From NCBI RefSeq assembly GCF_003205575.1, contig NZ_PYBW01000053.1:62268-126267 (forward strand): a stretch of 64,000 nt of DNA, given 5' to 3'. A program made the translations under genes and the position numbers. Source of the stretch: Streptomyces tateyamensis. GTDB taxonomy: Bacteria > Actinomycetota > Actinomycetes > Streptomycetales > Streptomycetaceae. This document shows, one piece after another, positions 33,885-44,446 of this stretch (within the stretch, counting starts at the first letter, position 1; each line of letters opens with the position of its first letter). Under the pieces are notes generated by a model. It was not told where the DNA came from, searched no databases, and worked only from the letters and a program-made list of their open reading frames with translations.

Positions 33885-35549
33885 ATGGGACACGTCGAGA
33901 TTTCGCACCTTGAGTACTACCTGCCGGACGGACGGGTGCTCTTCGACGACGCCTCGTTCCGGGTGGGGGAGGGCGCTGCCGTCGCCCTGGTCGGCGCCAA
34001 CGGGGCCGGCAAGACCACCCTGCTGCGCATGATCGCCGGTGACGTGCAGTCGCACGGCGGCACCGTCACGGTCTCCGGCGGCCTGGGCGTGATGCGCCAG
34101 TTCGTCGGCACCACCGGCCGCGAGGACCTGCGCGAGACTCCGGGCGCGCTGCCGCCGGACGCCTCGGTGCGCGACCTGCTGGTCTCGGTGGCCCCGCCGC
34201 GGATCGCGGTGGCGGCCCGCGCGGTGGACGCGGCGGAGCTGGCGATGATGGCCCAGGACGACGAGAAGTCCCAACTGGCCTACGCCCAGGCGCTCTCCGA
34301 CTGGGCGGACGCCGGTGGCTACGACTACGAGACCGACTGGGACGTCTGCACCACGGCGGCCCTCGGCATGCCCTTCGACCGGGCCCAGTTCCGCGGCCTG
34401 AACACCCTCTCCGGCGGTGAGCAGAAGCGCCTGGTGCTGGAGTGCCTGCTGCGCGGCCCGGACGAGGTGCTGCTGCTGGACGAGCCGGACAACTACCTGG
34501 ACGTGCCGGGCAAGCGCTGGCTGGAGGAGGCGATCAAGGCCTCGCCGAAGACCGTGCTGTTCATCTCGCACGACCGGGAGCTGCTCTCGCGCTGCGCCGA
34601 CAAGATCATCAGCATCGAGTCCGGGTTCGGCGGCGGCGGCAGTTCGGTCTGGGTGCACGGCGGCGGCTTCGACTCCTTCCACGAGGCCCGCAAGGAGCGC
34701 TTCGCCCGGTTCGAGGAGCTCGGCCGCCGCTGGGACGAGGAACACGCCAAGCTGAAGAAGCTGGTGGTGAACCTGCGTCAGGCCGCCTCGGTCAGCCACG
34801 CGCTGGCCACCCGGTACGCCGCCGCGCAGACCCGGCTGAAGAAGTTCGAGGAGGCCGGCCGTCCGGAGGAGCCGCCCCGCGAGCAGAACATCACCATGCG
34901 GCTCAAGGGCGGGCGCACCGGGGTGCGGGCGCTGACCATCGAGCAGCTGGGCCTGACCGGCCTGATGCAGCCCTTCGACCTGGAGGTCTTCTACGGCCAG
35001 CGGGTCGCCGTGCTGGGCTCCAACGGCTCCGGCAAGTCGCACTTCCTGCGGCTGCTGGCCGGCGACGAGTCGGTGGCGCACACCGGCTCGTTCCGACTCG
35101 GCGCCCGGGTGGTGCCCGGCCATTTCCGGCAGACCCACGCGCACCCGGAGCTGTTCGGCCGCACGGTCCGCTCGATCATCGAGGAGGAGCACGCGCTCAG
35201 CCGCGGCGCCGCGATGGGGGCGCTGCGCCGGTACGAGCTGGACAAGCAGGAGGAGCAGAAGTTCGAGTCGCTCTCCGGCGGCCAGCAGGCCCGGTTGATG
35301 ATCCTCAAGCTGGAGCTGTCCGGGGTGACGGCGCTGCTGCTGGACGAGCCGACCGACAACCTGGACCTGGAGAGCGCGGAGGCGCTGCAGGAGGGGCTGG
35401 AGGCCTTCGACGGCACGGTGCTCTGCGTGACCCACGACCGCTGGTTCGCCCGCACTTTCGACCGCTTCCTGGTCTTCGGTTCGGACGGCCGGGTCTACGA
35501 GTCGCCGGAGCCGGTGTGGGACGAGCGCCGGGTCGAGCGCGAGCGCTGA
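33885..35549 (+). CDS. ABC-F family ATP-binding protein
   Basis: This 554-residue protein has two ABC ATPase domains in one chain and no membrane segments, which defines the ABC-F class of ribosome-acting ATPases. The first site has GANGAGKTT (37-45), LSGGEQKRL and LLLDEPDNYLD. The second has GSNGSGKSH (378-386), LSGGQQARL and LLLDEPTDNLD. The inter-domain linker (about 270-325) is helical and charged, as expected for the P-site tRNA interaction motif. Thr/Ser after GKS is replaced by His386. The location between truA and rplM points to a translation-related housekeeping role rather than dedicated antibiotic resistance, but either is possible. Confidence 0.92.
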   Translation: MGHVEISHLEYYLPDGRVLFDDASFRVGEGAAVALVGANGAGKTTLLRMIAGDVQSHGGTVTVSGGLGVMRQFVGTTGREDLRETPGALPPDASVRDLLVSVAPPRIAVAARAVDAAELAMMAQDDEKSQLAYAQALSDWADAGGYDYETDWDVCTTAALGMPFDRAQFRGLNTLSGGEQKRLVLECLLRGPDEVLLLDEPDNYLDVPGKRWLEEAIKASPKTVLFISHDRELLSRCADKIISIESGFGGGGSSVWVHGGGFDSFHEARKERFARFEELGRRWDEEHAKLKKLVVNLRQAASVSHALATRYAAAQTRLKKFEEAGRPEEPPREQNITMRLKGGRTGVRALTIEQLGLTGLMQPFDLEVFYGQRVAVLGSNGSGKSHFLRLLAGDESVAHTGSFRLGARVVPGHFRQTHAHPELFGRTVRSIIEEEHALSRGAAMGALRRYELDKQEEQKFESLSGGQQARLMILKLELSGVTALLLDEPTDNLDLESAEALQEGLEAFDGTVLCVTHDRWFARTFDRFLVFGSDGRVYESPEPVWDERRVERER

Positions 35550-35571
35550 GCCCGCCGCGGCACCACGGATT

Positions 35572-35600
35572 TTGGCCTGGCGCCACCGGGCGGGTATCGT
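35572..35600 (+). promoter_or_regulatory. Promoter of rplM-rpsI
   Basis: TTGGCC (35572-35577) and TATCGT (35595-35600) are 17 bases apart. Transcription from about 35607 would give a leader of about 170 bases, in which TCCTG-T-CAGGA (35735-35745) is a small perfect inverted repeat. Confidence 0.6.
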
Positions 35601-35775
35601 AGGCCCTTGTTGTGCGTATTGGCTCGCTCCATCTCACGTGAGAGGTCGGTACGCCGGAGACACCAGGTCGATGACCAGCGATTCCTGCTTGATTGCGTCC
35701 AAGCGGAGTCAGGCTGATCCACTCGAACAGGTGCTCCTGTCAGGACTCACTCACTGAAAAGCGAAGGCTACGACC

Positions 35776-36219
35776 GTGCGTACGTACAGCCCCAAGCCCG
35801 GCGACGTCCAGCGTCAGTGGCACGTCATCGACGCGACCGACGTCGTGCTCGGCCGTCTGGCCTCCCAGGCCGCCAACCTCCTGCGGGGCAAGCACAAGCC
35901 CACCTACGCGCCGCACATGGACATGGGTGACTTCGTCATCATCATCAATGCGGACAAGGTGCACCTGTCGGGGAACAAGAAGACCCAGAAGATGGCGTAC
36001 CGCCACAGCGGCTTCCCGGGCGGCCTGCGCTCGGTCCGCTACGACGACCTCCTGGCCAACAACCCGGAGAAGGCCGTCGAGAAGGCCATCAAGGGCATGG
36101 TCCCGAAGAACACCCTGGGCCGTCAGATGCTCTCGAAGCTGAAGGTCTACTCGGGCGACCAGCACCCGCACGCTGCCCAGCAGCCGGTGCCGTTCGAGAT
36201 CACCCAGGTCGCGCAGTAA
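35776..36219 (+). CDS. rplM: 50S ribosomal protein L13 (uL13)
   Basis: L13 (147 residues) is an early 50S assembly protein and, in E. coli, the repressor of its own operon. [39 protein letters not shown] and [20 protein letters not shown] are diagnostic. The start is GTG with GCGAAGG upstream. It is co-transcribed with rpsI, 42 bases downstream. Confidence 0.98.
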   Translation: MRTYSPKPGDVQRQWHVIDATDVVLGRLASQAANLLRGKHKPTYAPHMDMGDFVIIINADKVHLSGNKKTQKMAYRHSGFPGGLRSVRYDDLLANNPEKAVEKAIKGMVPKNTLGRQMLSKLKVYSGDQHPHAAQQPVPFEITQVAQ

Positions 36220-36261
36220 TCCCGGCCACAAGCCCTTAACTAAGAAAAGCTGAGGAACATC

Positions 36262-36774
36262 GTGGCCGAGAACGCTGCCATCGAGACCACCCTGGACGTC
36301 GACTTCGACGAGGAGCTCACCGAGTACACCTCGGAGGAGGAGACCTCGTACTCGACCGAGTCGGCCGCCGGCCGCTTCGGCGAGGCCGTGCCGGGCGCCG
36401 GCCTGGGCCGCCGCAAGGAGGCGATCGCCCGCGTGCGCATCGTCCCCGGCACCGGCAAGTGGAAGATCAACGGTCGCACCCTGGAGAACTACTTCCCCAA
36501 CAAGGTGCACCAGCAGACCGTGAACGAGCCCTTCAAGCTCCTTGAGCTGGACGGCCGTTACGACGTCGTTGCCCGCATCGCGGGTGGCGGTGTCTCCGGT
36601 CAGGCCTACGCGCTGCGCCTCGGCGTGGCCCGCGCCCTGAACGAGGCCGACGTGGACAACAACCGCGGCGCCCTCAAGAAGGCCGGCTTCCTGACCCGTG
36701 ACTCGCGCGCCGTCGAGCGCAAGAAGGCCGGTCTCAAGAAGGCCCGCAAGGCCCCGCAGTACAGCAAGCGCTAA
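36262..36774 (+). CDS. rpsI: 30S ribosomal protein S9 (uS9) with acidic N-terminal extension
   Basis: S9 (170 residues) reaches the P-site tRNA with its C-terminal tail (...RKAPQYSKR, complete). The core starts near residue 48 with [20 protein letters not shown]. The first ~45 residues form an acidic extension ([19 protein letters not shown]) typical of actinobacteria but absent from E. coli. The start is GTG after GAGGAAC. A terminator follows. Confidence 0.97.
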   Translation: MAENAAIETTLDVDFDEELTEYTSEEETSYSTESAAGRFGEAVPGAGLGRRKEAIARVRIVPGTGKWKINGRTLENYFPNKVHQQTVNEPFKLLELDGRYDVVARIAGGGVSGQAYALRLGVARALNEADVDNNRGALKKAGFLTRDSRAVERKKAGLKKARKAPQYSKR

Positions 36775-36783
36775 TCGCACCTC

Positions 36784-36816
36784 CGGGGTGCGTACCACCC
36801 GATGGTGCGCACCCCG
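36784..36816 (+). terminator. Terminator after rpsI
   Basis: A 13-bp stem (36784-36796 with 36804-36816, one G-U pair) with loop ACCCGAT is followed by TTGG. Confidence 0.75.
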
Positions 36817-36956
36817 TTGGTGGGACTCACGCCCCGGAGCACTCCTCGTGCCCCGGGGCGTTGTGCTCCCTGGACCGGTCAGGCGGCCAGGGATACCTCT
36901 GTCGCCGGTCGGATGCCCACAGCGCCGGCCGGTGCCTCCCAATGAAGGACGGGACA

Positions 36957-38327
36957 GTGGCACGACTCTTCGGTACGGACGGCGTGCGCGGGGTGGCCAA
37001 CGAGGGCCTCAGCGCCGAACTCGCGCTCGGGCTGGCGATGGCCGCCGCGCACGTGCTCGGTGACGCGGGCGGCTTCGGCGGCCGGCGCCCGGTCGCGGTG
37101 GTCGGGCGGGACCCGCGGGCCAGCGGCGAGTTCCTGGAGGCCGCGGTGATCGCGGGCCTGGCCGGCTCGGGGGTGGACGTGCTGCGGGTCGGCGTGCTGC
37201 CGACCCCGGCGGTGGCCTACCTCACCGGTGCGCTGGGCGCCGACTTCGGCGTGATGCTGTCGGCCAGTCACAACGCCATGCCGGACAACGGGATCAAGTT
37301 CCTGGCCCGTGGCGGGCACAAGCTCGACGACGCGGTCGAGGACGCCATCGAGGCCGACTACCACCGCGCCCAGGACGGTGCGGCGCCCGCCCGCCCGCGC
37401 CCGACCGGGGCCGGCGTGGGCCGGGTGCACGAGTACACCGAGGGCTTCGACAAGTACGTCGCGCACCTGGTCGCAGTGCTGCCCAACCGCCTCGACGGCG
37501 TCAAGGTGGTGATCGACGGCGCCCACGGCGCCGCCGCCAAAGTGGCCCCCGAGGCCTTCGCCCGGGCCGGTGCCGAGGTGGTCTTCACCCTGGGCGCCGA
37601 GCCGACCGGCCTGAACATCAACGACGGGGTGGGCTCCACCCACCTGGACGGCCTGCAGCGGGCGATGCGCGAGCACCGGGCCGACCTCGGCATCGCGCTG
37701 GACGGCGATGCGGACCGCTGCCTGGCCGCCGACGCCGAGGGCAACGAGGTGGACGGCGACCAGATCATGGCGATCCTGGCGCTGGCCATGCGCGAGGCCG
37801 GCACGCTGCGCCGCAACACCGCGGTCGGCACCGTGATGAGCAACCTGGGCTTCAAGCTGGCGATGGAGCGCGAGGGCATCGGCCTGGTGCAGACGGCGGT
37901 CGGGGACCGCTACGTGCTGGAGGCGATGAAGGAGCACGGCTACGCGCTGGGCGGCGAGCAGTCCGGCCACGTGATCCTGCTGGACCACGCGACCACCGGC
38001 GACGGCACGCTGACCGGGCTGATGCTCGGCGCCCGGCTGGCCGCGACCCGCAAGCCGCTGGCCGAGCTGGCCGAGGTGATGACCCGGCTGCCGCAGCTGC
38101 TGATCAACGTCAAGGGCGTGGACAAGGACCGGGTGAACGACTGCGCCGAGCTGGCCGCCGCGGTCAAGGAGGCCGAGGAGGAGCTGGGCGGCACCGGTCG
38201 GGTGCTGCTGCGCCCCTCCGGCACCGAGCCGCTGGTGCGGGTGATGGTGGAGGCGGCCGACCAGGCGCAGGCCCGGGAGGTGGCCGAGCGGCTGGCCGGG
38301 GTGGTCCGGGAGCAGCTCGCCTCCTGA
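36957..38327 (+). CDS. glmM: Phosphoglucosamine mutase
   Basis: This 456-residue enzyme converts glucosamine-6-P to glucosamine-1-P for UDP-GlcNAc and peptidoglycan. The phosphoserine is Ser104 in SASHN, followed by NAMPDNG. The metal loop is DGDADRCL, the sugar loop GGEQSGHV and the phosphate-binding loop [15 protein letters not shown] 36957 places the conserved [10 protein letters not shown] at residue 3, with AAGGACGGG upstream. The second glucosamine enzyme, GlmS, is encoded 1.1 kb downstream beyond coaA. Confidence 0.97.
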   Translation: MARLFGTDGVRGVANEGLSAELALGLAMAAAHVLGDAGGFGGRRPVAVVGRDPRASGEFLEAAVIAGLAGSGVDVLRVGVLPTPAVAYLTGALGADFGVMLSASHNAMPDNGIKFLARGGHKLDDAVEDAIEADYHRAQDGAAPARPRPTGAGVGRVHEYTEGFDKYVAHLVAVLPNRLDGVKVVIDGAHGAAAKVAPEAFARAGAEVVFTLGAEPTGLNINDGVGSTHLDGLQRAMREHRADLGIALDGDADRCLAADAEGNEVDGDQIMAILALAMREAGTLRRNTAVGTVMSNLGFKLAMEREGIGLVQTAVGDRYVLEAMKEHGYALGGEQSGHVILLDHATTGDGTLTGLMLGARLAATRKPLAELAEVMTRLPQLLINVKGVDKDRVNDCAELAAAVKEAEEELGGTGRVLLRPSGTEPLVRVMVEAADQAQAREVAERLAGVVREQLAS

Positions 38328-38338
38328 GGCGGCGTCAG

Positions 38339-39337
38339 TCAGAGCTTGCGCAGGAGGGCGCGGCGCACCTTGTGGTCCGCGCCCTTCTGCAGGATCAGGG
38401 TGGCGCGGCCGCGGGTGGGCAGCACGTTCTCCAGCAGGTTGGGCTTGTTGATGGTGCGCCAGACCTGGCGGCCGTACTCCATCGCCTCCTCCTCCGGCAC
38501 CTCGGTGAACCGGCGGAAGTAGGAGTTGGGGTCCTGGAAGGCGGTGTCCCGCAGCTTCTTGAACCGGGACAGGTACCAGTTCTCGATGTCGTCGGTGCGC
38601 GCGTCGACGTAGATGGAGAAGTCGAAGTAGTCGGCCACCGCCAGCCGGGTGCGGCCGTCGGTGCCGGGCAGCGCGGGCTGCAGCACGTTCAGGCCCTCGA
38701 CGATCAGGATGTCGGGGCGCTGCACGGTCAGCCGCTGGTCGGCCACGATGTCGTACACCAGGTGCGAGTAGACCGGGGCGCCGACCTGGTCCTTGCCGGC
38801 CTTCACGTCGGCGACGAAGCGCATCAGCGCGCGCCGGTCGTAGGACTCCGGGAAGCCCTTGCGGGCCATCAGGCCGCGCCGGCGCAGTTCGGCGTTGGGG
38901 AGCAGGAAGCCGTCCGTGGTGACCAGCTCGACCCGCGGGTGCTCGGGCCAGCGGGCCAGCAGGGCCTGCAGCAGGCGGGCGGTGGTGGACTTGCCGACCG
39001 CGACCGAGCCGGCCACGCCGATGATGAACGGGGTGCGGGTCCGTTCGGTGTCCTGGGTGTCCAGGAAGGTGCCGAGCGCACCGCGCAGCTCATGGGTCGC
39101 GTGGATGTACAGGTTGAGCAGCCGGGACAGCGGTAGGTAGACGTCCTCCACCTCGCCGAGGTCCAGCGCGGTGCCGAGGCCGCGCAGGCGCTCCACCTCG
39201 TCCGCGCTCAGCGGCAGCGGAGTGCGGTTGCGCAGGGCGCTCCACTCGGCCCGCGAGAGGTCGACGTACGGGGACGGCGACGGGCTGGACGCGGCGGGAG
39301 CGCCCCGGGTACAGAGTTCGGTCAGCACGTGCTCCAT
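38339..39337 (-). CDS. coaA: Pantothenate kinase, type I
   Basis: CoaA (332 residues) phosphorylates pantothenate, the first step to coenzyme A. The P-loop [12 protein letters not shown] (107-119) with TTDGFLLPN and the C-terminal [16 protein letters not shown] identify the prokaryotic type I enzyme, normally feedback-inhibited by CoA. It is read toward glmM (stop-to-stop gap 11 bases, no obvious terminator) and diverges from glmS, whose start is 118 bases away. Confidence 0.96.
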   Translation of the reverse strand: MEHVLTELCTRGAPAASSPSPSPYVDLSRAEWSALRNRTPLPLSADEVERLRGLGTALDLGEVEDVYLPLSRLLNLYIHATHELRGALGTFLDTQDTERTRTPFIIGVAGSVAVGKSTTARLLQALLARWPEHPRVELVTTDGFLLPNAELRRRGLMARKGFPESYDRRALMRFVADVKAGKDQVGAPVYSHLVYDIVADQRLTVQRPDILIVEGLNVLQPALPGTDGRTRLAVADYFDFSIYVDARTDDIENWYLSRFKKLRDTAFQDPNSYFRRFTEVPEEEAMEYGRQVWRTINKPNLLENVLPTRGRATLILQKGADHKVRRALLRKL

Positions 39338-39442
39338 TGTGGGCCGTCCGGGGTCGGCGGGGCCCTGTGGCGTCGGTCACCCGCTGTTGTCCTGCTCGCA
39401 AATTTGGGTCACCGAGCGCGAGTAGGGTTGTCCACCAGCACT

Positions 39443-39458
39443 TATGCTCACACATATG
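39443..39458 (+). promoter_or_regulatory. Possible leaderless promoter of glmS (-10 TATGCT)
   Basis: TATGCT (39443-39448) is followed by seven bases and the ATG at 39456. There is no Shine-Dalgarno sequence. The -35 is unclear. Confidence 0.4.
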
Positions 39459-41312
39459 TGCGGAATTGTTGCTTATGTGGGCTCTCAGAGCGCACTCGAC
39501 GTAGTGGTGGCGGGCCTTCAGCGGCTCGAATACCGCGGATACGACTCGGCCGGTGTGGCCATCCAGGTGGCGGACTCCTCAGGGCAGTGGAGCCTGGCCA
39601 CCGACAAACGGGCCGGCAAGCTCGTCAACCTGGAGAAATCGCTGGCCCAGGCGCCGCTCCCGGCGGGTACCGCGGGGATCGGGCACACCCGCTGGGCCAC
39701 CCACGGCGGCCCGACCGACGCCAACGCCCACCCTCACCAGGACGACCACCGCAGGGTGGCGGTGGTGCACAACGGGATCATCGAGAACTTCGCCCAGCTG
39801 CGTGCCGAACTGGCCGACCGCGGCCACACGCTGCGCTCGGAGACCGACACCGAGGTGGTCGCGCACCTGCTGGCCGAGGCCTTCGAGGGCGACCTGGCCG
39901 AGGCGATGCGGGTGGTCTGCCGCCGGCTGGACGGCGCCTTCACCCTGGTGGCGGTGCACGCGGACGCCCCCGGCACGGTGGTCGGGGCCCGGCGCAACTC
40001 GCCGCTGGTGGTCGGGGTCGGGGAGGGCGAGAACTTCCTGGCCTCGGACGTGTCCGCGTTCATCGCGCACACCCGCGAGGCGATCGAGCTGGGCCAGGAC
40101 CAGGTGGTCGAGCTGACCGCCGACCGGGTCACGGTCACCGACTTCCACGGCGCCCCCGCCGAGGTGCGCGGCTACCACGTGGACTGGGACGCCTCGGCCG
40201 CCGAGAAGGGCGGTTACGACTACTTCATGCTCAAGGAGATCGCCGAGCAGCCCAAGGCGGTCGCCGACACCCTGCTCGGCCGGATCGGCACCGACGGCCG
40301 GCTCACCCTGGACGAGCTGCGGATCCCCGACGCGGTGCTGCGCGAGGTCGACAAGGTCGTCATCGTGGCCTGCGGCACCGCCTTCCACGCCGGCATGATC
40401 GCCAAGTACGCGATCGAGCACTGGACCCGGATCCCGTGCGAGGTCGAGGTCGCCTCGGAGTTCCGCTACCGGGACCCGATCCTGGACGACCGGACCCTGG
40501 TGATCGCCATCTCCCAGTCGGGCGAGACCATGGACACCCTGATGGCCCTGCGGCACGCCCGCGAGCAGGGCGCCCGGGTGCTGGCGATCTGCAACACCAA
40601 CGGCTCGACCATCCCGCGCGAGTCGGACGCGGTGCTCTACACGCACGCCGGTCCCGAGGTGGCGGTGGCCTCCACCAAGGCCTTCCTCACCCAGCTGGTG
40701 GCCTGCTACCTGGTGGCGCTCTACCTGGGCCAGGTGCGCGGCACCAAGTGGGGCGACGAGATCTGGGCCGTCATCAAGGAGCTGTCCCAGGCGCCCAAGC
40801 AGGTCGAGCAGGTGCTGCGGACCATGGAGCCGGTGCGCGAGCTGGCCCGCTCGCTGGCCGACGCCCGCTCGGTGCTCTTCCTGGGCCGGCACGTCGGCTT
40901 CCCGGTGGCGCTGGAGGGTGCGCTCAAGCTCAAGGAGCTCGCCTACATGCACGCCGAGGGCTTCGCGGCGGGCGAGTTGAAGCACGGTCCGATCGCGCTG
41001 ATCGAGGAGGGGCTGCCGGTGGTCGTGGTGGTGCCCTCGCCGCGCGGGCGGTCGATCCTGCACGACAAGATCGTGTCCAACATCCAGGAGATCCGGGCCC
41101 GCGGTGCGCGGACCATCGTGATCGCCGAGGAGGGCGACGAGGCGGTGGTGCCGTACGCGGACCACCTGATCCGGATCCCGGTCACCCCCACGCTCCTCCA
41201 GCCGCTGGTGGCGACCGTGCCGCTGCAGGTGTTCGCCTGCGAGCTGGCCACCGCCAAGGGGCACGAGGTGGACCAGCCGCGCAATCTCGCCAAGTCGGTG
41301 ACGGTGGAGTAG
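39456..41312 (+). CDS. glmS: Glutamine-fructose-6-phosphate aminotransferase (isomerizing)
   Basis: GlmS (618 residues) makes glucosamine-6-P from fructose-6-P and glutamine. The start at ATG 39456 gives MCGIVAYVG; Cys must be residue 1 after Met removal, so the upstream in-frame ATG (39444) cannot be the true start. Glutaminase motifs [11 protein letters not shown] and HNGIIENF, two SIS sugar-binding domains ([18 protein letters not shown]) and the C-terminal [17 protein letters not shown] are complete. No glmS ribozyme is evident upstream. Confidence 0.98.
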   Translation: MCGIVAYVGSQSALDVVVAGLQRLEYRGYDSAGVAIQVADSSGQWSLATDKRAGKLVNLEKSLAQAPLPAGTAGIGHTRWATHGGPTDANAHPHQDDHRRVAVVHNGIIENFAQLRAELADRGHTLRSETDTEVVAHLLAEAFEGDLAEAMRVVCRRLDGAFTLVAVHADAPGTVVGARRNSPLVVGVGEGENFLASDVSAFIAHTREAIELGQDQVVELTADRVTVTDFHGAPAEVRGYHVDWDASAAEKGGYDYFMLKEIAEQPKAVADTLLGRIGTDGRLTLDELRIPDAVLREVDKVVIVACGTAFHAGMIAKYAIEHWTRIPCEVEVASEFRYRDPILDDRTLVIAISQSGETMDTLMALRHAREQGARVLAICNTNGSTIPRESDAVLYTHAGPEVAVASTKAFLTQLVACYLVALYLGQVRGTKWGDEIWAVIKELSQAPKQVEQVLRTMEPVRELARSLADARSVLFLGRHVGFPVALEGALKLKELAYMHAEGFAAGELKHGPIALIEEGLPVVVVVPSPRGRSILHDKIVSNIQEIRARGARTIVIAEEGDEAVVPYADHLIRIPVTPTLLQPLVATVPLQVFACELATAKGHEVDQPRNLAKSVTVE

Positions 41313-41313
41313 G

Positions 41314-41328
41314 TACCGTGGGCGGGTG
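41314..41328 (+). promoter_or_regulatory. Probable leaderless promoter of acpS (-10 TACCGT)
   Basis: TACCGT (41314-41319) directly follows the glmS stop and lies six bases before the acpS GTG. No ribosome site is present. Confidence 0.5.
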
Positions 41329-41694
41329 ATCATCGGAGTGGGAATCGACGTGGCCGCCATCGAGCGCTTCGAGCAGACGGTGGCGCGCACACCGGGCATC
41401 CTGGACCGGGTCTTCACCCAGGCCGAGCTGCTGCTCCCCTCGGGGGAGCGGCGCTCGGCCGCCTCGCTGGCCGCGCGGTTCGCGGCCAAGGAGGCGCTGG
41501 CCAAGGCGCTGGGGGCACCGGCCGGGCTGGAGTGGCACGACGCCGAGGTGCGCACCGAGGAGTCCGGGCGACCGGTGCTGGAGGTGCGCGGGACGGTCGC
41601 GGCCCGGGGGGCGGAGCTGGGGGTGCGGGCCTGGCACCTGTCGCTGAGCCACGACGCGGGGGTGGCGTCGGCAGTGGTGATCGCGGAGGGCTAG
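41326..41694 (+). CDS. acpS: Holo-[acyl-carrier-protein] synthase
   Basis: AcpS (122 residues) transfers 4'-phosphopantetheine from CoA to acyl carrier proteins. [14 protein letters not shown] holds the metal-binding Asp, and [14 protein letters not shown] is the second signature with the catalytic Glu/Lys. [14 protein letters not shown] matches the C-terminal strand. The GTG start leaves 13 bases after glmS, and a -10-like box in between suggests leaderless transcription. The coaA product upstream belongs to the pathway that supplies its CoA. Confidence 0.96.
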   Translation: MIIGVGIDVAAIERFEQTVARTPGILDRVFTQAELLLPSGERRSAASLAARFAAKEALAKALGAPAGLEWHDAEVRTEESGRPVLEVRGTVAARGAELGVRAWHLSLSHDAGVASAVVIAEG

Positions 41695-41743
41695 CCGGGC
41701 GGGCCTGTCGTGGTGGGCGCGTTCCTGGGGCAGGATCAGCGGT

Positions 41744-43168
41744 ATGCGTGAAGCCCACACCGTGGCACAGGTCCGTGCCGCCGAAGCCGCCCTGGCCGGA
41801 CAGCCCCTGATGGACCGTGCGGTGGCCGGCCTCGCCGCCACCTGCGCCCGGCTGCTGGCCCGCCGCCGCGGACGGGTCTACGGAGCCCGGGTGCTGGTGC
41901 TGGCCGGCAGCGGGGACAACGGGGGTGACGCCCTGTTCGCCGGAGCCGCGCTGGCCCGGCGCGGCGCCGCCGTCACCGCCGTGCTGCTCGCCCCCGAGCG
42001 GGCCCATCCGGGCGCGCTCGCGGCGCTGCGGGCCACGGGCAGTCAGCTGACCGCTGATCAGGACGTCGGCCTGGCCGACTTCCGGCGCGCGGACCTGATC
42101 CTGGACGGGATCGTCGGCATCGGTGGACGCGGCGGACTGCGCCCGGCGGCCCAGCCGTACGCGCGGGCCGGGCGCCGCGGCCTGCTGGTCGCGGTGGACC
42201 TGCCCAGCGGGGTGGACGCGGACACCGGCGAGGTGGCCGGCGAGGCGTTGCGGGCGGACGTGACGGTGACCTTCGGCACCCACAAGCCGGGCCTGCTGAT
42301 CGACCCGGGAGCCGAGTACGCGGGCACCGTGCAGCTGGTGCCGATCGGGCTGCGGCCGCCGGCGGCCCCGGTGCAGGCGCTGCAGCACGCGGACGTGGCG
42401 GCGCTGCTGCCCCGGCCCGGGGCGGAGAGCGACAAGTACCGGCGCGGCGTGCTGGGGGTGCTGGCCGGCTCCGAGCGGTACCCCGGGGCCGCGCTGCTGG
42501 CGGTGGCGGGCGCGCTGCACGGCGGGGTCGGCGCGGTGCGCTACCAGGGGCGGCCCGGCGAGGAGGTGGTGCGCCGGCACCCCGAGGTGCTGCTCACCCC
42601 GGGGCGGGTGCAGGCCTGGGTGGTCGGGCCGGGCAGCGGGGACGAGGCGCCCGGCGCGCTGGCGGACGCACTGGCCGACGAGGTCCCGGTGCTGGTGGAC
42701 GCGGACGGGCTGACCGAGCTGGCGCGACTGGGACCGGGCGCGCTCGCCGGACGCGCCGCCCCGACCCTGCTCACCCCGCACACCGGGGAGGCGGCGCGGC
42801 TGCTCGGCGGCGGGGTGACGGCCCAACAGGTCGCCGGGGCGCGGCTCCACCGGGCCCGGGAGCTGGCGGAGCGGTACGGGGCGGTGGTGCTGCTCAAGGG
42901 GTCGACCACGGTGGTCGCCCGACCGGACGGAGCTGTGCGGGTGAACCCGACCGGCACGGCGTGGCTGGCCACCGCGGGCAGCGGCGACGTGCTCGCGGGG
43001 TTCACCGGGGCGCTGCTGGCGGCGGGGCTGGGGGCCTTCGACGCCGCCTCGGCCGGGGCGTACCTGCACGGGGTGGCCGGCCGGATCGCGGCGGCGGATG
43101 CGCCGGTCACGGCGGGCGAGGTGGCCCAGGCGCTGCCGGCCGCCTGGCGCGAGGTGTGCGGGGTCTGA
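41744..43168 (+). CDS. nnr: Bifunctional NAD(P)H-hydrate repair enzyme
   Basis: This 474-residue fusion repairs hydrated NAD(P)H. The N-terminal YjeF_N domain (about 1-210; GSGDNGGDAL at 55-64 and VDLPSGVDADTGEV) is the epimerase. The C-terminal carbohydrate-kinase-like domain (about 220-474; LTPHTGEAARLL, LKGSTTVVA, ATAGSGDVLAGF near 409-420) is the ADP-dependent dehydratase. Both catalytic loops look intact. CAGGAT seven bases before the ATG is a weak leaderless -10 candidate. Another NAD-related activity, the sirtuin, is encoded 35 kb upstream with no evident link. Confidence 0.95.
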   Translation: MREAHTVAQVRAAEAALAGQPLMDRAVAGLAATCARLLARRRGRVYGARVLVLAGSGDNGGDALFAGAALARRGAAVTAVLLAPERAHPGALAALRATGSQLTADQDVGLADFRRADLILDGIVGIGGRGGLRPAAQPYARAGRRGLLVAVDLPSGVDADTGEVAGEALRADVTVTFGTHKPGLLIDPGAEYAGTVQLVPIGLRPPAAPVQALQHADVAALLPRPGAESDKYRRGVLGVLAGSERYPGAALLAVAGALHGGVGAVRYQGRPGEEVVRRHPEVLLTPGRVQAWVVGPGSGDEAPGALADALADEVPVLVDADGLTELARLGPGALAGRAAPTLLTPHTGEAARLLGGGVTAQQVAGARLHRARELAERYGAVVLLKGSTTVVARPDGAVRVNPTGTAWLATAGSGDVLAGFTGALLAAGLGAFDAASAGAYLHGVAGRIAAADAPVTAGEVAQALPAAWREVCGV

Positions 43169-43252
43169 GGAGGCGGTGCGGGGGAGCGGGGCACACCCGG
43201 CGCCGGGGGGGGATGGTGCGGCGGGTCCATGCGTCGGGATGGGAGACTGAGC

Positions 43253-44442
<1,190 letters not shown>

Positions 44443-44446
<4 letters not shown>

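Noticed and set aside
32334..35435. Minus-strand frame of over 1000 codons across rplQ, truA and the ABC-F gene
   Set aside because: It is antisense to three well-supported genes, and the composition is typical of a third-position GC shadow.
33885..35549. Membrane ABC transporter
   Set aside because: There are two ATPase domains, no membrane segments and no permease gene nearby; the ABC-F class fits better.
39338..39455. glmS ribozyme upstream of glmS
   Set aside because: The gap to coaA is only 118 bases and does not show the ribozyme core; the start appears leaderless.
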